Shown here one piece after another: positions 25,319 through 35,017 of a stretch of DNA of 61,353 bases. Position numbers and translations under genes: made by a program. The stretch covers positions 1 to 61,353 of the forward strand of contig JBCDGZ010000026.1 in NCBI GenBank assembly GCA_038750655.1. Reading direction: 5' to 3'. Under the pieces are notes generated by a model. The model had not been told where the DNA came from, searched no databases, and worked only from the letters and a program-made list of their open reading frames with translations. The DNA is from JBCDGZ01 sp038750655. GTDB lineage: Bacteria > Bacteroidota > Bacteroidia > Chitinophagales > Saprospiraceae. How positions within the stretch are numbered: position 1 is the first letter of the stretch; the number at the start of each line of letters is the position of its first letter.

Positions 25319-28105
25319 CTATTCCCCTCTAACCAAGTGGATATAGCCTTTCAATAAATCCGTACGGGGAGAAATTCCCGTCACCCGATTTTCAAATACT
25401 TTACAAGTATAATAATAAACACCTTCGGCTAAAGGTTTACCAGAAAGGTTTTTTCCGTCCCAGCGAATTTCTGGATCATTGGTTTGAAAGACGGTTTGGC
25501 CCCAGCGATTGACGACCGTCAGCTCGATGCGATCGATAAAGCAGAAGGGCTGTAGAGGGATATACATCTCGTTTTCTCCATCTCCATTGGGGGTAAACAC
25601 ATTCGGTAACTCATAGATTGGGCAATTGTCTACACAGACGATATTGCTAAAAGCACTCTCATTGTTAAACGTATCCAGGGCCGTTACGGCGTAGCAGCCT
25701 GCCAATCCCAGGTCTGGCATGTGAGTGAAGACCGTATCGAAAGAAGTGCTGTCAAAACTGGCGATGATTTCGAAGTTCCCTCCCTCTACTGCCGTATAGT
25801 AGATATTGAAGGCAATGGCATCATCGGTATCTGCACAAACCAGCTTGGGGTCCGTCCAGCTCAGGTCATTGATCAAATTGCCGGGCTCGCAATTGTCGCG
25901 GTTGCCGGGGTCGTTGCAAATGTTGGTGACCCGGAGCACGGGCGGACAAGGAGGAATGGTATCTAGCGGGATACCGCAGGCCTCCTGCGATTTGTTGAGC
26001 AGAGGGCCCGGAATCTCATCGATGCCGTAGGTACCCTTGCTTTCAACATAGTAGCAGTACTCCTGGCCATTGTTCAGCCCTGTGTCCGAAAACTCCGGAG
26101 TTTCACTTACTCCGATAGAATCCCAGATGCCGGAGGCATTTTGGCGATAAACGACGTATTCGAAATTTTCCCAAGGAACCAGTTCTTCCCAACTCAAATC
26201 GTTTTGATTATCGGTAGAGGCCACCGAGAGAAAGATCGTAGAAGCCTCGTTGGCGATGCCCAGCGGCTCCGTTTCTCCATTTACATAAAAAGCAATTTGA
26301 TAGGTATAGGGTATGTTGGACGTTGCCAGATCGGTATCAAGAAACTCCGTCGGTACAGGATCGAGGAAATTCTGGGTCGTAAAAATAGCGCCCGGAAGCA
26401 GCTGAAAGCCAACATCAGTAATGCCCGGAGCCCGCAATAGCTCGTAGCGGTAAGGACCAGGATTTTGCAGCGTATCCAGGTCCTCCGGATCGGGGAGTAC
26501 CCAACGCACCTGTACCTCACCATTATTCGCATCCGTTTGCTCCACCGAAGCATTGGTCAACAGCGGAATGTCTCGACTGAGTTGCACACAAAATTCTTCT
26601 GAAGGTAAACTTTCCACCGGATTGAAGGGATTGCCGCCCAGGGAGGTTTTGGCAAACTCCGCCAGTATACGGTAACAATAGGTACGTCCTCTTTCTACCT
26701 CCATATCCAGATAGAAATAGCGATTCCCCATCATCTCCGTAGTAAGCACGGCATTCAGGCGGGTGTAGCCTTGGCCTGCCAGGCCCGTCTGACAGGAGTC
26801 GGGTGGGAAAAGGTTGCTCCCCTCCCTTCGCCATACCGAGAACCCTCGGAAAAATTCATTCTGCGCGTTTTCACAGGAATAAGGCTTTTCCCAGGTCACC
26901 TCTACCTCTCCCATTTCCGCAACTGCCTGCACATCCTGCGGAGGCGGCCCAACGACTTTGATGCGCACCGTTTTAAGGGTCGAAAGGAACACCCTATCCC
27001 CGGAATCATCTATAATTTCAAAATTATCAACAGCTCGAAAAACAACCGAATAGAATTGATCAGAGATATGCTCGCAGGCGGTTTCCCATTCAAACACTCC
27101 AACCAGAGGATCATCTTGATAACCATCGGCTACAATGAACTTAGCTGGGCTGATGTCCTGAATGAGCGGGCCTCCAAGGGCCGTCAGGGCTACCTTCTGG
27201 GTATCATCCGGAGCCGTCAAAGGCGCTGTAGCCGTAACGTCAAAACGTAGGGTCTCCCCCGCAATGACGCAGACTTCAGTGACCGTTTCAATAATCGGAG
27301 GCCGGTTATCGCACATCTCTACCAGGATCTGTAAATCCCGAATCAAGGTATCGACTGGCCGGCCATTGCGGTGCTGGATGATGTACATCGCGATATTGTA
27401 TTCCCCCGGTAGTTGCGGGGTAATCCAATCAAAATCTCCCGTAACAGGGTCTAAGCCAATGTTATTAGCCGCACCAGGTTGAATTTGGTTCGGAAAGCTA
27501 TAATTCGGAACATTAGTACTAGTGGATTGAAGCGGTACAACCAGCTCGTAGGAAAGGCTATCGCCATCTGGATCGTAGGCGTTAGGGTTGTGGATAAAAG
27601 GTTGGCCAGCACAGGCAATATCGATTGGAGGCTGCAAGAGGACCGGCGAATTGTTAAACCCCGCAAACTGGGGATTGAAGAGTGTCACCGTCGTTCGTAA
27701 GTGAAAGGGGACATTGTCTGAACTCGGCGGATTGACATTGAGGATACCCCCGGATCGGTTGGGGTCTGTCATGGTCATGATAAAGTGCCCTTGCGTACTG
27801 TAGGTATGCTCGGCGATATAGATATTGAATTTGGTATCGTTGGGCAGCAACGTTCCGGTGCCATTAGAACGGAGCACCCACTCACAATCGCCATCCCCCC
27901 AGCAGAGTTCGAGGCTATCGCGGTCAGCAGGTCGGCTACTGGCTTTAGTGTAGGTGGTAATGGTGGCCCGGACAGTCAGTCGGTCAATTTGTTCGTAGGT
28001 GATCTCACCAGCCCGGTTATGGGTAGCCGAAGCTGAGAAAGCCAGTAGGCAGAATAGGGCGACGAGTGAAATCTGTTGGAATGAATGGGGTATGCTTCGA
28101 ACCAT
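25319..28105 (-). CDS. large secreted protein with T9SS type-B (gliding-motility) C-terminal domain
   Basis: A 928-residue secreted protein. The signal peptide ends in SASA near residue 27. The central part consists of beta-sandwich modules, several of fibronectin type III character (residues about 390-800, with motifs such as YCYRILAEF and YTYQIAFY). The C-terminal 90 residues are the type-B sorting / gliding-motility-associated domain (PNVFTPNGDGENEMYIP, then NRWGQTVFQ, WDGKNLSGKPLAEGVYYY). It should therefore cross the outer membrane by T9SS and stay on the surface or be released. No catalytic motif was seen; adhesion is plausible but unproven. It lies 19 bases downstream-side of ribE's start on the same strand, but functional linkage is unlikely. 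Confidence 0.9.
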   Translation of the reverse strand: MVRSIPHSFQQISLVALFCLLAFSASATHNRAGEITYEQIDRLTVRATITTYTKASSRPADRDSLELCWGDGDCEWVLRSNGTGTLLPNDTKFNIYIAEHTYSTQGHFIMTMTDPNRSGGILNVNPPSSDNVPFHLRTTVTLFNPQFAGFNNSPVLLQPPIDIACAGQPFIHNPNAYDPDGDSLSYELVVPLQSTSTNVPNYSFPNQIQPGAANNIGLDPVTGDFDWITPQLPGEYNIAMYIIQHRNGRPVDTLIRDLQILVEMCDNRPPIIETVTEVCVIAGETLRFDVTATAPLTAPDDTQKVALTALGGPLIQDISPAKFIVADGYQDDPLVGVFEWETACEHISDQFYSVVFRAVDNFEIIDDSGDRVFLSTLKTVRIKVVGPPPQDVQAVAEMGEVEVTWEKPYSCENAQNEFFRGFSVWRREGSNLFPPDSCQTGLAGQGYTRLNAVLTTEMMGNRYFYLDMEVERGRTYCYRILAEFAKTSLGGNPFNPVESLPSEEFCVQLSRDIPLLTNASVEQTDANNGEVQVRWVLPDPEDLDTLQNPGPYRYELLRAPGITDVGFQLLPGAIFTTQNFLDPVPTEFLDTDLATSNIPYTYQIAFYVNGETEPLGIANEASTIFLSVASTDNQNDLSWEELVPWENFEYVVYRQNASGIWDSIGVSETPEFSDTGLNNGQEYCYYVESKGTYGIDEIPGPLLNKSQEACGIPLDTIPPCPPVLRVTNICNDPGNRDNCEPGNLINDLSWTDPKLVCADTDDAIAFNIYYTAVEGGNFEIIASFDSTSFDTVFTHMPDLGLAGCYAVTALDTFNNESAFSNIVCVDNCPIYELPNVFTPNGDGENEMYIPLQPFCFIDRIELTVVNRWGQTVFQTNDPEIRWDGKNLSGKPLAEGVYYYTCKVFENRVTGISPRTDLLKGYIHLVRGE

Positions 28106-28218
28106 AAATGCCGATTTTAGTGAAAATTGGATGTACGGGCTATGTAGGATTAAACGAAAAATTTGTTTAATTAGTTTGTAATTTAATACGATCCCACCGG
28201 AATAAGGTTATAAATGAA

Positions 28219-28782
28219 TCAAATAAAGTTTTTACGACTTTTGGGCTGTTCGAACTTTTGTTGATTAAAGGCAGCGGAGCCTCCTCGCGGGATGGATAAA
28301 GACTGCCAATCAGCGCCTTTGATGGCCTTGGCGATGACGATGATCTGCCCAACGTGAAAGCTGTAATGCCCCAGCTGTCGGTTAATGGCTTCTACGACGC
28401 TGTGGCCTTCGTTGCGGATGTAGGCAATCCGGCTCATATCCTCGACTTGAAGAGGATCGATGGCCTTAAATAAGCAGCTCCAACCTTTTTCCCAGTACGC
28501 CATTAGCGCCTCGTGAGTCATCAAGGTATCTACAAATTCTTGCTCGCGGTTGCGGAAGGATTTTTCACCATCTGATTCCAGAAAATCGCTCCAACGAGAA
28601 AGCATATTGCCCGAGAGGTGTTTGACAAGGACAGCGATGTTGTTACTGTGCTCATCAGGACGCTGGTGCAACTGCTCATTGCTCAGCTGGGCCATGGCCT
28701 TTTCGCCTAACGATTTGTAGTAGTGAAATAGTTTACGAACATTTTCCAGATAATTCTCGACGAACGCTTTTGGCTTGGTCAT
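28219..28782 (-). CDS. DinB-superfamily protein, DUF1572 type
   Basis: A 187-residue protein of the DinB/DUF1572 four-helix-bundle superfamily. The putative metal triad is His55 (VKHLSGN), His139 and His143 (QLGHYSFHVGQII). Members are metal-binding, often thiol-related enzymes of uncertain reaction; no substrate can be assigned. It is a single gene divergent from murQ, with a 158-base intergenic region. Confidence 0.88.
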   Translation of the reverse strand: MTKPKAFVENYLENVRKLFHYYKSLGEKAMAQLSNEQLHQRPDEHSNNIAVLVKHLSGNMLSRWSDFLESDGEKSFRNREQEFVDTLMTHEALMAYWEKGWSCLFKAIDPLQVEDMSRIAYIRNEGHSVVEAINRQLGHYSFHVGQIIVIAKAIKGADWQSLSIPRGGSAAFNQQKFEQPKSRKNFI

Positions 28783-28940
28783 GCTAAAAAGAGGGATTAA
28801 AGCGGAATAGACTACCGCAGGTGATGAATTTGTACTACGAGCAAGGTATTTGTTAAAGTAACAAATAGTGGCTCAGAAGTGCACGGTAAAATCGGCTTTT
28901 TTGGGCCTCAATTGATTAAATTTATCCAAAGCCGATCAAT

Positions 28941-29747
28941 ATGCAAAAAATTACGGAGTCTCCTTCTAACTACCGCCACTTGGAGAAGATGAGTGTGCAG
29001 GAGTTGCTGACCAATATCAATCAGGAGGATCAGCGCGTGCCGAAGGCCGTAGAGCGAGCCATCCCACAGATCGAGCCGCTGGTGAGCCATATCATCGCCA
29101 ATATGCGGCGGGGTGGTCGACTGTTTTATATCGGAGCAGGGACCAGCGGGCGGTTAGGGATTCTCGATGCCTCGGAATGCCCTCCGACTTTCGGCGTCCC
29201 GGCCGATTGGGTTATCGGAATCATCGCCGGCGGTGACTCCGCCATTCGCAGCAGCGTTGAGGCCGCCGAGGATGACCCCCACCAAGCCTGGAAAGACCTA
29301 CAAGCCTATTCCATCGGTCCCAAGGATGTCGTCGTCGGCATCGCCGCCTCGGGTACGACGCCCTACGTTGTGCACGGACTCAAGGATTGCCGGGCCAATG
29401 GCATCACTACCGGAGGTATCACCTGCAATGAGGAAGCGCCTATTCTTTCGCAGGCCGACTATCCCATCTCCGTTATCGTCGGACCGGAATTCGTCACCGG
29501 CAGTACCCGCATGAAAGCCGGAACGGCCCAAAAGCTGGTGCTCAACATGATCAGCACCAGTGTGATGATTGGCCTGGGGCGGGTGCTGGATAATAAAATG
29601 GTGGATATGCAATTGAGCAATGAGAAATTGATTGAGCGAGGGACGCAGATGCTGATAAAGGAACTGAGCCTCGAACACGATGAGGCTCGACGGCTACTGT
29701 TGATGCACGGCAGTGTACGACTGGCTTTGGATGCGGCTGGAGCGTAG
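28941..29747 (+). CDS. murQ: N-acetylmuramic acid 6-phosphate etherase
   Basis: A 268-residue MurQ, which cleaves the lactyl ether of MurNAc 6-phosphate to GlcNAc 6-phosphate in cell-wall recycling. The SIS fold carries IGAGTSGRLGILDASECPPTFG, with catalytic Glu79 in SEC, and the C-terminal ETG-like segment GPEFVTGSTRMKAGTAQKL. It lacks the extra C-terminal helices of the E. coli protein (about 300 residues), as is common in Bacteroidota. No murK/nagZ/anmK neighbour is seen. Its stop is immediately adjacent to the convergent rfbD stop, with no base between. Confidence 0.95.
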   Translation: MQKITESPSNYRHLEKMSVQELLTNINQEDQRVPKAVERAIPQIEPLVSHIIANMRRGGRLFYIGAGTSGRLGILDASECPPTFGVPADWVIGIIAGGDSAIRSSVEAAEDDPHQAWKDLQAYSIGPKDVVVGIAASGTTPYVVHGLKDCRANGITTGGITCNEEAPILSQADYPISVIVGPEFVTGSTRMKAGTAQKLVLNMISTSVMIGLGRVLDNKMVDMQLSNEKLIERGTQMLIKELSLEHDEARRLLLMHGSVRLALDAAGA

Positions 29748-30632
29748 CTATACGGACTTTTTAATGGCGGCAAGACACTGCTCCAGTGCGACCCGCCAGT
29801 GCGGAATATCCAGACCAAAGGTGGCTTTGATCTTATTTTTGTTCAAGACACTGAAGGGTGGACGGCTGGCTGGGGTAGGGTAGTCCTTGGTTTCGATAGG
29901 GTGAGTCGTACAGTTGATCTTTTCCAACTCAAAGATGGCCAGCGCAAAATCGTACCAGCTGCAAACGCCTTCATTGCTGTAATGGTAGACGCCGCTGAAG
30001 GCCGACTCCGGCAGGGCTCCACCCTCCCGCTTTTCAATAATCTGCAAGATGGCCAGCGCCAAATCGCGCGCATACGTCGGCGTACCAATCTGATCAAAAA
30101 CAATCCCCAGCTGATCCCGCTCACTACCCAAACGGATCATCGTCTTCACAAAGTTATGGCCAAAGGAAGAGTAAACCCAGGAGGTGCGCAGCACCAAGCC
30201 CGGTCGAGGGTTCTGTAAGACCTTAAGATCTCCCGCCAATTTCGTACGGGCGTAAACGCTTTGCGGGTGGGTCGGATCGTCTTCCTTAAAGGGGTGATTT
30301 TGGTGGTTGTGGTAGACATAGTCCGTCGACAGCTGGATCATCAGCGTTCCTTGCTCCGCACAGGCCCTGGCCAGCAATTCTGGCCCCATCGCATTGACGC
30401 GTCGCGCCAATTCCCGTTGCTCCTCCGCCTTATCTACAGCCGTATAGGCTGCGCAGTTGATGCAATAATCGAATTGCTGGTTGGCGAAGTAGTCAGCAAC
30501 ACCTGGGGCATCGGTGATGTCCAGCTCTACCACATCGGCAAAGGTGTATTGAAAGGCGGGAAACTGGTCGGAGAGCTGGCGCAGCTCCTGGCCGACCTGG
30601 CCATTAGCGCCGGTGATTAGCAGATGTGGCAT
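29748..30632 (-). CDS. rfbD: dTDP-4-dehydrorhamnose reductase
   Basis: A 294-residue extended short-chain dehydrogenase. The NAD(P) motif GANGQVG spans 8-14, the STDYVY element starts at 102 and the catalytic Tyr127-x-x-x-Lys131 is present. It catalyses the last step of dTDP-L-rhamnose synthesis. The start at 30632 (MPHLLITG) is chosen because longer in-frame starts overlap rfbC. It follows rfbC by 16 bases. Confidence 0.95.
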   Translation of the reverse strand: MPHLLITGANGQVGQELRQLSDQFPAFQYTFADVVELDITDAPGVADYFANQQFDYCINCAAYTAVDKAEEQRELARRVNAMGPELLARACAEQGTLMIQLSTDYVYHNHQNHPFKEDDPTHPQSVYARTKLAGDLKVLQNPRPGLVLRTSWVYSSFGHNFVKTMIRLGSERDQLGIVFDQIGTPTYARDLALAILQIIEKREGGALPESAFSGVYHYSNEGVCSWYDFALAIFELEKINCTTHPIETKDYPTPASRPPFSVLNKNKIKATFGLDIPHWRVALEQCLAAIKKSV

Positions 30633-30648
30633 AAGGTTGTTGTATTGT

Positions 30649-31209
30649 TTAAGCAACAGGACATTCCGCCTGCCGATGTGTACCAAATTGAGGATGCAGC
30701 AGGTCTTTTTCTGACAAAACCAACTGCGCTTTGTCCAGCTCCCAGTCGATCTTCAGCTGAGGATCATTGTAGACGATACCGCCCTCGTGGGCCTTGGAGT
30801 AGAAATTATCGCATTTGTAGGCAAACAGCGCCGTGGGGCTAAGGACGACAAAGCCGTGGGCGAAGCCTCGGGGGATGAACAGCTGCTTATGGTTTTGGTC
30901 GCTGAGGCGGATGCTAAAGTGTTGCCCGTAGGTGGTGGAGCCCTCGCGGATGTCTACGGCGACGTCCAGGACTTCCCCTTGCAGGACCCGCACCAGCTTG
31001 GCCTGGGCCAGCTCGCCGGTCTGGTAATGTAGGCCGCGCAAGACGCCGAAGGTGGACTGGGATTGATTGTCCTGAACAAATTCGGCTGTAATCCCCGCCT
31101 GCTGAAAGGTCTGCTGATTATAGCTTTCGTAAAAATAGCCTCGATCATCTTCAAAGACTCGAGGTTCGAAAACAATCAGACCAGGAATTCCTGTTTCGGT
31201 AAATGGCAT
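30649..31209 (-). CDS. rfbC: dTDP-4-dehydrorhamnose 3,5-epimerase
   Basis: A 186-residue RmlC-type cupin. Typical motifs are the start MPFTETGIPGLIVFEPRVFE, DDRGYFYES, GVLRGLHYQ (catalytic His), DIREGSTTYGQH and the IPRGFAHGF segment. The frame is open further upstream, but that extension overlaps der and is not RmlC-like, so the ATG at 31209 is used. It acts before RfbD in dTDP-rhamnose synthesis. rfbA and rfbB are not in the window. Confidence 0.95.
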   Translation of the reverse strand: MPFTETGIPGLIVFEPRVFEDDRGYFYESYNQQTFQQAGITAEFVQDNQSQSTFGVLRGLHYQTGELAQAKLVRVLQGEVLDVAVDIREGSTTYGQHFSIRLSDQNHKQLFIPRGFAHGFVVLSPTALFAYKCDNFYSKAHEGGIVYNDPQLKIDWELDKAQLVLSEKDLLHPQFGTHRQAECPVA

Positions 31210-31228
31210 AGTCGTTCGTATTTGAGCT

Positions 31229-32533
31229 TTAGCTTTTTTTACGGAAGAAAATGCTAATGGGTACACCCGTGAATTTGAAATTTTTGCGCATTTGGTTTTC
31301 CAAGTACTGCTTATAGCTGTCTTTGATGTACTTGGGATTATTGCAAAAGAAGGCAAAGGCCGGATAGTAAGTCGGCAGTTGCGTGATGTATTTGATTTTG
31401 GCAAAGCGGCCTTTATGCGATGGAGGAGGGTATTTTTCGATAGCCGCCAGCATCACCTCATTGAGCTGTGATGTTTTGATCTTCTGCTGGCGATTTTCGT
31501 GCACTTCCAGCGCCATTTCGATGGCTTTGAAAATACGTTGCTTCTCCAAAGCCGAGATGAAGACGATGGGGACATCGTTGAAGGGGGCCAGCCGCTTGCG
31601 CAATGCTTGCTCCTGATCGCGGGCAGTGTTGGTTTCTTTGGCCACCAAATCCCACTTATTGACCAGTACGACGATGCCTTTGTTGCGTTTTTGGGCCAGC
31701 CGGAAAATGCTCATGTCCTGTGACTCTAGACCATCTACTGCATCGATCATCAAAATACAAACATCGGCTTCTTCCATTGCCTTGATGGCGCGCATGACCG
31801 AGTAGAATTCTAGATTCTCGTGGACTTTGGACTTCTTGCGGATACCAGCAGTATCAATAATGAGGAACTCTTTGCCGAATTTAGAATAGTGGGAGTGGAT
31901 TGAATCCCGGGTTGTGCCGGCGATGTCGGTAACAATATTGCGCTCTTCGCCCAGCAGGGCATTGATCAGCGAGGATTTGCCGACATTGGGCTGGCCGAGA
32001 ATGGCAAACTTGGGCAGGGTAGACTCGATGGCCTCTTCCTCTTCCAGTCTTTCCGTCACCGCATCCAGTAAGTCTCCAGAGCCGCTGCCCGTCAACGAGG
32101 AAACAAAATAAGTATCTTCAAAGCCCAAGCTCCAAAATTCATTAGCTTCCATCATCCGAGCGTGGTTATCCACCTTATTGACCACCAAAAGGACATCCTT
32201 TTCACTGCGGCGAAGCATATTGGCGACCTCCTCATCCAAATCGGTGATCCCCGTTGTAACATCTACCATAAAAATCAGCACATTGGCCTCTTCAATAGCG
32301 ATGCGTACCTGAGAGCGGATGGCGGCCTCAAAAATATCATCAGACCCCTGCACAAAACCTCCGGTGTCGACGACGGTAAATGTCTTACCGTTCCAATCGC
32401 TCAGCCCATACTGCCGATCGCGCGTCACCCCGCTGGTATCATCAATAATGGCCTGCCGCTCGCCGATCAGGCGATTGTACAGGGTGGATTTGCCGACATT
32501 AGGCCGGCCGACTATGGCTACAATATTTCCCAT
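31229..32533 (-). CDS. der: ribosome biogenesis GTPase Der (EngA)
   Basis: A 434-residue double GTPase. G-domain 1 has GRPNVGKS at 9-16 and DTGG; G-domain 2 has GQPNVGKS at 180-187 and DTAGIRKKSK. A C-terminal KH-like domain follows (about 355-434). It acts in 50S subunit assembly. It is 45 bases downstream of era on the same strand. Confidence 0.98.
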   Translation of the reverse strand: MGNIVAIVGRPNVGKSTLYNRLIGERQAIIDDTSGVTRDRQYGLSDWNGKTFTVVDTGGFVQGSDDIFEAAIRSQVRIAIEEANVLIFMVDVTTGITDLDEEVANMLRRSEKDVLLVVNKVDNHARMMEANEFWSLGFEDTYFVSSLTGSGSGDLLDAVTERLEEEEAIESTLPKFAILGQPNVGKSSLINALLGEERNIVTDIAGTTRDSIHSHYSKFGKEFLIIDTAGIRKKSKVHENLEFYSVMRAIKAMEEADVCILMIDAVDGLESQDMSIFRLAQKRNKGIVVLVNKWDLVAKETNTARDQEQALRKRLAPFNDVPIVFISALEKQRIFKAIEMALEVHENRQQKIKTSQLNEVMLAAIEKYPPPSHKGRFAKIKYITQLPTYYPAFAFFCNNPKYIKDSYKQYLENQMRKNFKFTGVPISIFFRKKS

Positions 32534-32578
32534 TTGACCGCAAAGGTAAGGATTTAGAAGGGAAAGTACTAGACTCCT

Positions 32579-33472
32579 TTATTGATACCCAAAATGCTTG
32601 AGCATCTGTTCATCATTCCGCCAGTTGTCTCGCACTTTGACGTGTAATTCGAGGAAGACCTTTTGTTCCAAAAAACGCTCAATATCCTTGCGCGCCTCCG
32701 TCCCCAATCGCTTAATGGCCGACCCACCTTTGCCGATAATGATCGACTTTTGAGTCTTGCGGCCAACGTAAATCAGCGCCGAGATGCGCACCAGCGGTGC
32801 ACCAGCCTTATTTTGGGTTTCCTTAAAAGATTCGACCACCACCTCACAAGAGTAGGGAATCTCCTGCTTGTATTGCATCAGGATTTTTTCTCGAATGATC
32901 TCACTCACAAAAAAGCGCTCCGGCTTGTCCGTCAGCTGATCTTTAGGGTAGTAGACCGGGCCTTCAGGCATATGCTCGATGATCAGTTGTAAAAGGCGAT
33001 CCGTATTGAGCTTCTTGAGGGCCGAGATGGGGATGATTTCCGTAAAATCGAACTGCTCGCTCCAATTTTTGATACTCATAGCTACCTTCGCCTCATCAAC
33101 CAGATCGACCTTATTGATGACTAGGAACAGGGGAACTTCCAGCTTTTTCAACCGATTGGCCAGCGGAAGTTCGGTGGTAGGCATTTCTCCCGCTTCAATG
33201 AGCCAGAGCATAACATCAGCATCCTCAAAGCTGGATTTGACAAAGCTATTCATCGCCTCCTGCATTCGATAGGCCGGGTCCTCGATGATCCCTGGGGTAT
33301 CGGAGAAAACAATCTGGTAGTCCTCATCACTGACAATACCGATGATGCGATGTCGGGTGGTTTGTGGTTTATTGGTGATGATCGACATGCGCTCGCCGAC
33401 TAGGGCATTCATCAGGGTCGATTTGCCAACGTTGGGCCGGCCAATAATGTTTACGAATCCAGATTTGTGCAT
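32579..33472 (-). CDS. era: GTPase Era
   Basis: A 297-residue Era. The GTPase domain (about 5-170) has P-loop GRPNVGKS at 11-18, DTPGI and NKVD. A C-terminal KH RNA-binding domain (about 200-297) has IIGKGGSAIKRLGTEARKDI. It binds the 3' end of 16S rRNA during 30S assembly. It starts 16 bases after the upstream hypothetical gene and leads the era-der-rfbC-rfbD run. Confidence 0.98.
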   Translation of the reverse strand: MHKSGFVNIIGRPNVGKSTLMNALVGERMSIITNKPQTTRHRIIGIVSDEDYQIVFSDTPGIIEDPAYRMQEAMNSFVKSSFEDADVMLWLIEAGEMPTTELPLANRLKKLEVPLFLVINKVDLVDEAKVAMSIKNWSEQFDFTEIIPISALKKLNTDRLLQLIIEHMPEGPVYYPKDQLTDKPERFFVSEIIREKILMQYKQEIPYSCEVVVESFKETQNKAGAPLVRISALIYVGRKTQKSIIIGKGGSAIKRLGTEARKDIERFLEQKVFLELHVKVRDNWRNDEQMLKHFGYQ

Positions 33473-33488
33473 AGCGTTATTTTGGGCT

Positions 33489-34073
33489 CTAGTAGGTCAG
33501 CAGTTTTTGTCCGCCGTGCACCAATTGGTCTAGGGCCTGTACCAGCATTTTGGGTTTTTGTCGCCGCCAGTTAATATCATTGAAGCGTTCTCCGAAGTTG
33601 ACGTAGTGGTGGATTTGCATTTCGAAAAATTCTTCCGCCACATGATCCTGGGTATTGACGAAGCAAATCCAGCCGCCTTCATCGCTGACCTCCTCGTACC
33701 ATTCTTCGTAATAGCAATCATCAGAATTGTGGAAATTCAACACATTTTCGCAGATCAGCACGTACTTGTAAATTCCGTACGGCAGCATTTGGTCGACAAT
33801 TTCCCTTTTGAGAAACATGACATCGTTGTGGAGGCAATCATTCCACTCTCCAATTAACTCCATCACGGCGAAGCCTTCCTCATAATCTACCATCAAAATC
33901 TTGATGTATAGCGTTGCAGAGCCAAAGTTATCCCATTGCGGATGGATGAAATAGTTATAGATTTTTTGCGTAAACCGAAATTCATCGTACTGCCTTCCAT
34001 AAAACGGCGAACGCTCGTCCTCCGAAGCAACATATCGGTCTCGCCAATGAAAATGAGGTTCTATATCATGCAT
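33489..34073 (-). CDS. conserved hypothetical acidic protein upstream of era
   Basis: A 194-residue acidic soluble protein, rich in Asp, Glu, Tyr and Trp (for example YYEEWYEEVSDEGGW), without signal peptide or membrane segment. I do not recognise a named domain. The start MHDIEPHFHWRDRYV at 34073 is preferred; a longer in-frame start (34130) adds a low-information leader. Its stop is 16 bases before era, so it is probably the first gene of the era operon. That suggests, without proof, a link to translation or stress. Confidence 0.75.
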   Translation of the reverse strand: MHDIEPHFHWRDRYVASEDERSPFYGRQYDEFRFTQKIYNYFIHPQWDNFGSATLYIKILMVDYEEGFAVMELIGEWNDCLHNDVMFLKREIVDQMLPYGIYKYVLICENVLNFHNSDDCYYEEWYEEVSDEGGWICFVNTQDHVAEEFFEMQIHHYVNFGERFNDINWRRQKPKMLVQALDQLVHGGQKLLTY

Positions 34074-34157
34074 AATTCTGGTTGATTTAGAAATCGGGGG
34101 CAAGGTAACTGTTTCGGCGGCAATTGTCAATGGATATTTGCGCAGTATGCAGACAAA

Positions 34158-34976
34158 TTAGAGCAGGAACTTATGGCACAGAATAGCGATAAGGACTATG
34201 ACTACCGTTGCTACGCCAATAAATAGAAACATCAGAAGATAGCCCATAATAATAGTGATAAAGCTAAAAATAAGACTCCCAAAAGCATCTGCTCCGAAAA
34301 AGCGTCGATAGAGGCGGCTGTAGAGCACTAGGTAAATGCCGATTCCAATCATGAAAGAATAGGCAGTAGTATCGGGGAAGAAAGCATAGATAGCCATTGG
34401 TACTAGGCCCAGCAGTGTACCCTGCGCCATTACATAAATGTTGGCAATGCAGTGCTCTGCGTAGTACAATTTCTGAGATTTGTACAACAGGTAGGAGGCC
34501 GCGGACATAAAAGGAATGAGTAAGAGAGGAACGACGGTTAAGAATTTCGACATGAATCCCATGATATTTACCATCCTGGCCTCATCTTCAGGGCCGTTGA
34601 TTAACCCAATCTCTTTGTACAACTCGATGATGTCCCCAGTTTGGTGTTCCCAAATGCTGAAACTGACGCTGATTAAGGCCGAAATGGTCAGCAGGATTAA
34701 AAGCAGACGGATAGGATGGTAGTACTTCTTGGTTTGTCCGCCGATGTAACCACCAATGACCTCCTCTGGGGCAACAAAGAGTATTTTGATGGTGTGGAAG
34801 AAGCCCTTTTCCAGGTTGAACAAATTACTCAACAGATCGCCGAAAACTTTTCTCAAGGTGAACCGCTCTGTAATGACCTTTTGGCCACATTGGCTGCAGA
34901 AAGGACCGGCGAGGGGTGCCCCGCAACTTTTACAGTGAGTGGGATGGGGATTTTCGATCTCCGCTAGGTTCAGCAT
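34158..34976 (-). CDS. zinc-ribbon membrane protein, DUF3667-like
   Basis: A 272-residue protein. A zinc ribbon lies near the N-terminus (CKSCGAPLAGPFCSQCGQKV, about residues 15-34: CxxC-x9-CxxC). A conserved RFTLRKVFGDLLSNLFNLEK stretch and about five hydrophobic segments (about 90-110, 150-170, 180-200, 205-225, 235-265) follow. This layout fits the DUF3667 family of Bacteroidota membrane proteins of unknown function. It is divergent from the NadR-like gene. Confidence 0.82.
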   Translation of the reverse strand: MLNLAEIENPHPTHCKSCGAPLAGPFCSQCGQKVITERFTLRKVFGDLLSNLFNLEKGFFHTIKILFVAPEEVIGGYIGGQTKKYYHPIRLLLILLTISALISVSFSIWEHQTGDIIELYKEIGLINGPEDEARMVNIMGFMSKFLTVVPLLLIPFMSAASYLLYKSQKLYYAEHCIANIYVMAQGTLLGLVPMAIYAFFPDTTAYSFMIGIGIYLVLYSRLYRRFFGADAFGSLIFSFITIIMGYLLMFLFIGVATVVIVLIAILCHKFLL

Positions 34977-34987
34977 CAGCTATTGAG

Positions 34988-34995
34988 TATTTTTG
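34988..34995 (+). promoter_or_regulatory. promoter -7 box for nadR-like gene
   Basis: TATTTTTG exactly matches TAnnTTTG and lies 22 bases before the ATG, giving a very short leader. No good -33 TTTG was found. Confidence 0.5.
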
Positions 34996-35017
34996 TTGCA
35001 ACTTTAAAGATACAAAA

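Noticed and set aside
25319..28105. Glycoside hydrolase or protease activity in the type-B secreted protein
   Set aside because: No catalytic motif was visible; the body consists of beta-sandwich modules only.
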